Shown here: piece by piece, positions 5,402 to 8,823 of the stretch
Position numbering within the stretch: position 1 is the stretch's first letter
Layout: each line of letters opens with the position of its first letter
Assembly (NCBI GenBank): GCA_902475455.1
Contig: CABRZO010000102.1
Location: 1 to 8,823, forward strand
Direction of reading: 5' to 3'
DNA length: 8,823 bases
From: an uncultured Eubacteriales bacterium
GTDB lineage: Bacteria; Bacillota; Clostridia; Oscillospirales; Oscillospiraceae
Notes under the pieces: model-generated
Database searches by the model: none
What the model saw: the letters and a program-made list of their open reading frames with translations, nothing else
Told to the model about the DNA's origin: nothing
Position numbers and translations under genes: made by a program

Positions 5402-6577
5402 ATGCATGCATTTACCTATTATGCCCCCACGGAAGTGGTGTTTGGCCCCGGCACCGAGGAGAAGGCGGGGCAGTATGTGACCAAATACGGCGGCAGCCGG
5501 GTCTTTGTGGTCTACGGCGGCGGCAGCGCCCTGCGCAGCGGCCTGCTGGACCGGGTGACCCGGTCCCTGGAGGGGGCCGGGCTGGCAGTGGAGGCCTTTG
5601 GGGGCGCCAAGCCCAACCCCACCCTGGCCCATGCCCGGGCGGGCGTCCAGCAGGCCCTGGCCTTTGGGGCGGACTTTATCCTGGCGGTGGGGGGCGGCAG
5701 CGCCATCGATACCGCCAAGGCCATCGCCCACGGGGTGGCCAACCCGGAGCGGGACATCTGGGACTTCTGGAGCCGGAAGGCCCCCCTGGAGCGCTCCACC
5801 CCCGTGGGAGCCATCCTGACCATCTCCGCCGCCGGTAGCGAGATGAGCAACTCGGCGGTGCTCACCAATGAGGAGCTGCCCCGGAAGCGGGGGCTCAGCA
5901 CCGATTTCAACCGGCCCAAATTTGCTATTCTGAACCCGGAGCTCACCTACACGCTGCCCCGGTACCAGATCGCCTGTGGTATTGTGGACATTATGATGCA
6001 CACCCTGGATCGCTACTTCCAGCCGGTGGACAACGCCCTCACCGACGCCCTGGCGGAGGGGCTGCTGCGGACCGTGGTGGAGCAGGGCCGCCGGGCTATG
6101 GAGGACAGCCACAACTATGAGGCCATGAGCGAACTGATGTGGGCGGGCTCCCTGAGCCACAACGGCCTCACCGGTCTGGGTGGCCCCGGAGACTGGGCGG
6201 TCCACCAGCTGGGCCATGAGCTCTCCGCCCGGTTTGACGTGGCCCACGGGGCCTCCCTGGCGGCGGTCTGGGGCAGCTGGGCCGACTATGTCTCCGCCCA
6301 ACACCCGGAGCGCTTCGCCCGCTATGCCCGGAAGGTCTGGGGCGTGACAATGGAGGATGACGCCCAGGCGGCCCGGCAGGGCATCCGGGCCACGGTGGAC
6401 TATTTTGCATCCCTGGAGATGCCCACCTCCTTTGCTGACTGCATCGGAGTCCAGACCCCCGAGACCTGCGCCGACATGGCCTACCGCTGTGCCTATGAGG
6501 GCAGCCGCACCATCGGCTCTCTCCGGGTCTTGAACCAGGAGGACATCCGCAACATTTATGAGGCCGCCAATCACTGA
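5402..6577 (+). CDS. Iron-containing (group III) alcohol dehydrogenase, butanol-dehydrogenase/YugJ-like
   Basis: A 391-residue NAD(P)H-dependent dehydrogenase that interconverts aldehydes and alcohols. The N-terminal nucleotide-binding half shows VFVVYGGGSALRSG (34-47) and FILAVGGGSAIDTAKAIAHG (92-111). The metal site is complete: D196 and H200 in GIVDIMMHTLDRYF, H268 in DWAVHQLGHE and H282 in VAHGASLAAVW, with spacing very close to E. coli YqhD (194, 198, 267, 281). HxxxH in HQLGH (268-272) also fits the family. GGAGG lies at 5387-5391, ten bases before the ATG; an ATG at 5348 falls inside the purC terminator and is rejected. The gene stands alone between terminators. Substrate (butanal, another short aldehyde or methylglyoxal) cannot be decided. 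No promoter is evident in the 23 bases after the purC terminator. Confidence 0.93.
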   Translation: MHAFTYYAPTEVVFGPGTEEKAGQYVTKYGGSRVFVVYGGGSALRSGLLDRVTRSLEGAGLAVEAFGGAKPNPTLAHARAGVQQALAFGADFILAVGGGSAIDTAKAIAHGVANPERDIWDFWSRKAPLERSTPVGAILTISAAGSEMSNSAVLTNEELPRKRGLSTDFNRPKFAILNPELTYTLPRYQIACGIVDIMMHTLDRYFQPVDNALTDALAEGLLRTVVEQGRRAMEDSHNYEAMSELMWAGSLSHNGLTGLGGPGDWAVHQLGHELSARFDVAHGASLAAVWGSWADYVSAQHPERFARYARKVWGVTMEDDAQAARQGIRATVDYFASLEMPTSFADCIGVQTPETCADMAYRCAYEGSRTIGSLRVLNQEDIRNIYEAANH

Positions 6578-6592
6578 GCAAAGAACGTAAGC

Positions 6593-6632
6593 GCCGCCCC
6601 GGACTGATTTGTGCAGCCCGGGGCGGCTTTTT
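6593..6632 (+). terminator. Rho-independent terminator after the alcohol dehydrogenase
   Basis: A perfect 10-bp stem GCCGCCCCGG (6593-6602) with CCGGGGCGGC (6618-6627), a 15-base loop and TTTTT (6628-6632). Its T-run overlaps the first TTAACA repeat of the next feature. Confidence 0.9.
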
Positions 6633-6658
6633 AACAGAAAGTTAACATAAAGTTCACG
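6631..6658 (+). promoter_or_regulatory. Candidate PhoP (Pho) box: three direct repeats, 11-bp period
   Basis: TTAACA (6631-6636), TTAACA (6642-6647) and TTCACG (6653-6658) are separated by exactly five bases each; the spacers GAAAG and TAAAG are also alike. The B. subtilis PhoP box is known to be TT(A/T/C)ACA-type direct repeats about five bases apart, and the third unit with its preceding G resembles the GTTCAC form of actinobacterial Pho boxes. Only the small transcription unit at about 6690-6880 lies downstream on this strand. The repeats are seen; control by phosphate is inferred. Confidence 0.55.
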
Positions 6659-6663
6659 ATTTG

Positions 6664-6680
6664 CCTACTTGATTTGTAGG
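6664..6680 (+). repeat. Small dyad CCTAC-N7-GTAGG
   Basis: A perfect inverted repeat between the Pho-like box and the 22-codon ORF, covering a possible -35 (TTGATT, 6669-6674). It is followed by TGTTTTTATG, so it could be an operator or a weak terminator. A possible -10 is TATGTT (6687-6692); its spacing to TTGATT is short, as happens in activator-dependent promoters. Confidence 0.4.
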
Positions 6681-6726
6681 TGTTTTTATGTTAATCTATT
6701 GGAAAATCAAGAAAGGAGGGAGATAT

Positions 6727-6795
6727 ATGGATCAGAAGCGGATTGATCTGGAGGATCTGATCTATACGGATGACTGGCACGCCAGCGAGCGGTAA
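6727..6795 (+). CDS. 22-residue small ORF under the Pho-like box
   Basis: The peptide reads MDQKRIDLED then LIYTDDWHASER: charged, acidic, no membrane segment and no signal peptide. I do not recognise it. The case for translation is the ribosome binding site AAAGGAGGG (6712-6720), among the best in the window, six bases before the ATG. It is followed in the same frame by a second open stretch (6796-6870) and then a terminator. It could be a micropeptide, the leader of a small regulatory RNA, or the front of a 47-residue small protein cut by the TAA at 6793-6795. It is not hydrophobic like a type I toxin, and no biosynthetic gene follows that would fit an attenuator leader. Confidence 0.45.
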   Translation: MDQKRIDLEDLIYTDDWHASER

Positions 6796-6810
6796 CGGGG
6801 TTTCACCAAA

Positions 6811-6870
6811 ATGGAATACCGGCAGTCATGCCGTGTGGGTCGCGCTGAATTCGTCGAATCGATGAATTAG
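6811..6870 (+). CDS. Possible second mini-ORF (19 residues), same frame
   Basis: It reads MEYRQSCRVGRAEFVESMN and is in frame with the 22-codon ORF after a TAA and five open codons. Its ribosome binding site is poor (CGGGG about ten bases upstream) and its stop codon lies inside the terminator stem, so independent translation is doubtful. It may be the back half of a broken 47-residue ORF or simply non-coding RNA. Confidence 0.2.
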   Translation: MEYRQSCRVGRAEFVESMN

Positions 6871-6880
6871 CGCTCTTTTT
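6842..6880 (+). terminator. Rho-independent terminator of the small transcription unit
   Basis: Arms 6842-6856 and 6860-6873 pair over 14 positions with one bulged G (6847) and one G-U pair, with a three-base loop, followed by TC and TTTTT (6876-6880). It delimits a transcript of roughly 180 bases from a start near 6700. Confidence 0.85.
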
Positions 6881-6903
6881 ATACCCAAACATAGATTGAT
6901 CAA

Positions 6904-6949
6904 GGGCCGGGACACCTGAAAAAAGGTGTCCCGGCCCTCTGGTTTTTTT
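6904..6949 (+). terminator. Second, stronger terminator converging on the YbaK-like gene
   Basis: A perfect 13-bp stem (6904-6916 with 6925-6937) with an eight-base A-rich loop. On the plus strand it is followed by TCTGG and seven T (6943-6949). On the minus strand the hairpin starts just after the YbaK-like stop but is followed by TTGATCAATC, a poor T-run. It may serve both directions; the T-run fits the plus strand better. Confidence 0.85.
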
Positions 6950-7481
6950 AAAGTGATACGAAAATGGGGTCGTGATGGATGGCGGGCAGGATTTTCTCCA
7001 GCAGGTCGGCGGTGCGAAGCTTCAGGCTGGAGGTGTTTTTACAGGGATGGCAGCCGAAGGTGTCGCTCTCGGTCACCGGGGTGTCGATGACCAGCTGTAC
7101 CTTGTTGTCCCCGTCGTTCATGAGCCCCAGCACGCTGACGCTGCCGGGATGGGTGTCCAGCAGCGCCTCCATCTGTTCCCCGGAGGCGAAGCTGAGCCGG
7201 GCCACCCCCAACTGGTGGGAGAGCTCCTTGGTGAGAAATCGCTTGTCCCCGGGCATCATCAGCAGGTAGAACTGGGTCTGCTGCCGGTTGCATAGAAACA
7301 GGTTTTTGCAGATCAGGGTGCCCAGGGCCCGGTCGATGTCCTCGCAGACCTCCATGGTCTCCGCCGCCGGGTGATCGATGCGCTGAAAGTCGACGCCCAG
7401 AGCGTCCAGCAGGTCGTAGCAGCGCACCTCCCGCGCCTCCCGTCCGGAGCAGTCGGCGGGCCGGCCTTGTTGCAGTTGCAT
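6948..7481 (-). CDS. YbaK/ProX-family aminoacyl-tRNA deacylase (prolyl-tRNA synthetase-associated domain)
   Basis: A 177-residue single-domain protein of the YbaK/EbsC superfamily, closest in feel to the free-standing ProX/PrdX group, which clears mischarged Ala-tRNA(Pro) in the cytoplasm. Seen features: YDLLDALGVDFQRIDHPAAE (22-41), typical of the N-terminus; the conserved lysine in ICKNLFLCN (57-65, K59); YLLMMPGDKRF (72-82); PGSVSVLGLMND (112-123); and CHPCKNTSSLKL (144-155, H145). Residues 1-16 look like a short extra N-terminal stretch, but the only clear ribosome binding site (AAGGAG, about 11 bases upstream) supports the start at 7481. It lies 90 bases after the ftsH-like stop with a terminator between, so it is either read through or has a promoter I cannot see. 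Confidence 0.88.
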   Translation of the reverse strand: MQLQQGRPADCSGREAREVRCYDLLDALGVDFQRIDHPAAETMEVCEDIDRALGTLICKNLFLCNRQQTQFYLLMMPGDKRFLTKELSHQLGVARLSFASGEQMEALLDTHPGSVSVLGLMNDGDNKVQLVIDTPVTESDTFGCHPCKNTSSLKLRTADLLEKILPAIHHDPIFVSL

Positions 7482-7500
7482 GTTGATTCACTCCTTGGAT

Positions 7501-7547
7501 AAAAAGCAAGGCAGGGGAACGAGGGCGGACGCCGTTGTTCCCCTGCC
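7501..7547 (-). terminator. Terminator after the ftsH-like gene
   Basis: On the minus strand an 11-bp perfect stem (7537-7547 with 7510-7520) with a 16-base G+C-rich loop is followed by TTGCTTTTTA. It sits 24 bases after the ftsH-like stop and ends just before the YbaK-like ribosome binding site. Confidence 0.85.
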
Positions 7548-7571
7548 GTTGTGGTTTGTTACTGTGGAGAA

Positions 7572-8823
7572 TTACCGGTTCAGGATCTCCATGAACTCGG
7601 TGCCGGTGATGGTCTCCTTCTCGAAGAGGTAGTGGGCCAGCTCATCCAGCTTGGCCTCGTTGGCCTTCAGCAGGTCATAGGCCTTTTTGTGCTGGGTGCG
7701 GACAATGTCGATGACCTTGGCATCCACCGCCTGGGCGGTGGCGTCGCTGCACTGCTGGCTGGAGCTGTGGCCCAGATAGCCGCCGCCGGAGCGCTCCAGG
7801 CACACCATGTCGAACTCCTCGGTCATGCCGTAGCGGGTCACCAGGGAGCGGGCCATCCGGGTGGCCTTTTCAATGTCGTTGGAGGCGCCGGTGGTGATCT
7901 CGTGGAAGTGGACCTCCTCGGCGGCCCGGCCGGCACAGATGGTGACAATCCGGTTTTCCAGCTGGGTCCGGGTATACATCACCGGCTCGCTGGTCTCCAG
8001 CTGCTGGGCAAAGCCAAGCACACCGGAGGTCCGGGGCAGTACGGTGATCTTCTGCACCGGAGCGGAGTGGGTCTGCAATGCGGCGGCCAGGGCGTGGCCG
8101 ATCTCATGGTAGCAGGTGACCCATTTTTCCTGCTCGCTCATGATGGCGTTCTTCTTGAGGTAGCCCACGGAGATCACGTCGATGCTCTCGGCCAGATCCT
8201 TCTGGCACACCTTGTCCCGGCCCTGGCGCAGGGCCATCAGGGCAGCCTCGTTGACGATGTTGCGCAGCTCGGCGCCGGAGCAGCCCGATGCCAGCCGGGC
8301 GATCTCGTTGAGGTCGATGGTGTCCTCATGGGCGACCTTGTCCAGATAGTGGCGTAGAATTTGCATCCGGCCCTCCAGATCCGGCAGCTCCACGGGCACC
8401 TCCCGGTCAAAGCGGCCGGGCCGGCGCAGGGCGGCGTCCAGCAGCTCGGGCCGGTTGGTGGCGGCCAGCACGATGATCTCGCACTTGTCGTCAAAGCCGT
8501 CCAGCTCTGTCAGCAGCTGAATCAGGGTGGAGTCGTTGGAGGAGCTGACCCCGGAGCGGGAGGCGCCGATGGCGTCAATCTCGTCGATGAAGATGATGCA
8601 GGGGGAGAGCTCCCGGGCCTTCTGGAAGAGGCTGCGGACCTTCTCGGCGCCGGTGCCCACATACCGGTCGATGAAATCGCTGCCGGAGATGGACAGGAAG
8701 GGCACCCCGGCCTCGCCGGCCACTGCCTTGGCCAGCATGGTTTTGCCGGTGCCGGGAGGGCCGTAGAGCAGAGCGCCGTGGGGGATGCGGGCGCCGATGG
8801 CACGGTACTTGGCGGGATGGCGG
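7572..8823 (-). CDS. ftsH: FtsH-family AAA+ ATP-dependent zinc metalloprotease, 5' end outside the window
   Basis: About 416 C-terminal residues are visible; numbering here starts at the first full codon inside the window. The AAA+ module shows Walker A GPPGTGKT (21-28), pore-loop region GSDFIDRYVGTGAEKVRSLF (48-67), Walker B IIFIDE (76-81), second region of homology with arginine fingers in ATNRPELLDAALRRPGRFDR (121-140). The protease domain has HEIGH (239-243) and the third zinc ligand D316 in TTGASNDIEKAT. The frame stays open to the edge, so the ATG within Walker A is not the start. The usual FtsH GGGHDEREQTLNQ segment is replaced by SGVSSSNDSTLIQ (90-102), and the pore motif is YVG rather than FVG, so this is a divergent or secondary FtsH. 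The N-terminal membrane part is not visible. Family role: processive degradation of membrane and unstable cytosolic proteins. Confidence 0.92.
   Translation of the reverse strand, partial: RHPAKYRAIGARIPHGALLYGPPGTGKTMLAKAVAGEAGVPFLSISGSDFIDRYVGTGAEKVRSLFQKARELSPCIIFIDEIDAIGASRSGVSSSNDSTLIQLLTELDGFDDKCEIIVLAATNRPELLDAALRRPGRFDREVPVELPDLEGRMQILRHYLDKVAHEDTIDLNEIARLASGCSGAELRNIVNEAALMALRQGRDKVCQKDLAESIDVISVGYLKKNAIMSEQEKWVTCYHEIGHALAAALQTHSAPVQKITVLPRTSGVLGFAQQLETSEPVMYTRTQLENRIVTICAGRAAEEVHFHEITTGASNDIEKATRMARSLVTRYGMTEEFDMVCLERSGGGYLGHSSSQQCSDATAQAVDAKVIDIVRTQHKKAYDLLKANEAKLDELAHYLFEKETITGTEFMEILNR

Noticed and set aside
4421..6574. A 717-codon open frame on the minus strand opposite purC and the alcohol dehydrogenase.
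   Set aside because: It is antiparallel to two well-recognised genes, its Gly/Ala/Leu/Val-rich translation has no family features, and it crosses two terminators. It is a by-product of G+C-rich codon use.
6853..6859. Spo0A-box-like CGTCGAA-type string near the small transcript.
   Set aside because: It is not an exact TGTCGAA-type site and is part of the terminator stem-loop, which explains it better.
6803..6892. A 29-codon minus-strand ORF across the small-transcript terminator.
   Set aside because: It has no ribosome binding site and lies over the terminator arms, so its openness is probably accidental.
7551..8357. A 268-codon plus-strand open frame opposite the ftsH-like gene.
   Set aside because: It is the shadow of a clear AAA+ protease with intact motifs; no domain is visible in the translation.

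Overview
The window looks like chromosomal DNA of a G+C-rich anaerobic Firmicute, most plausibly an Oscillospiraceae/Ruminococcaceae-type gut clostridium. This is an inference. It rests on the rpsF-ssb-rpsR order, strong AGGAGG-type ribosome binding sites, a zinc-ribbon S18, a clostridial-type PurC, a YbaK/ProX-like deacylase, and a queT gene whose leader folds like a class III preQ1 riboswitch, a class I recall as described mainly from Ruminococcaceae. No transposase, CRISPR array, tRNA or rRNA gene was seen.

Layout. (1) 8-2219, minus strand: a probable three-gene operon, birA (biotin-protein ligase/repressor), a metallo-beta-lactamase-fold hydrolase and an FlK-like hotdog thioesterase, read from a good promoter at 2251-2279. 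(2) 2297-3020, plus strand, divergent from birA: a promoter, a structured leader whose loop pairs with the Shine-Dalgarno, queT (queuosine-precursor transporter S component), and a strong terminator. (3) 3040-4322: a consensus promoter, a folded leader, rpsF-ssb-rpsR, and a terminator. (4) 4451-5378: purC with its own terminator. (5) 5402-6632: an iron-dependent alcohol dehydrogenase with its own terminator. (6) 6631-6949: a 320-base stretch without an ordinary gene. It holds three 11-bp-phased TTAACA-type repeats resembling a PhoP box, a dyad, a 22-codon ORF with an excellent ribosome binding site, a second in-frame mini-ORF and two terminators. (7) 6948-8823, minus strand: the 3' part of an FtsH-family AAA+ zinc protease running off the right edge, a terminator, then a YbaK/ProX-like gene.

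Most genes are housekeeping: translation, replication, purine synthesis, biotinylation, tRNA-modification precursor uptake and protein quality control. The two places that go beyond routine annotation are the queT leader, where loop-to-Shine-Dalgarno pairing is directly visible, and the apparently phosphate-regulated orphan small transcript at about 6690-6880.
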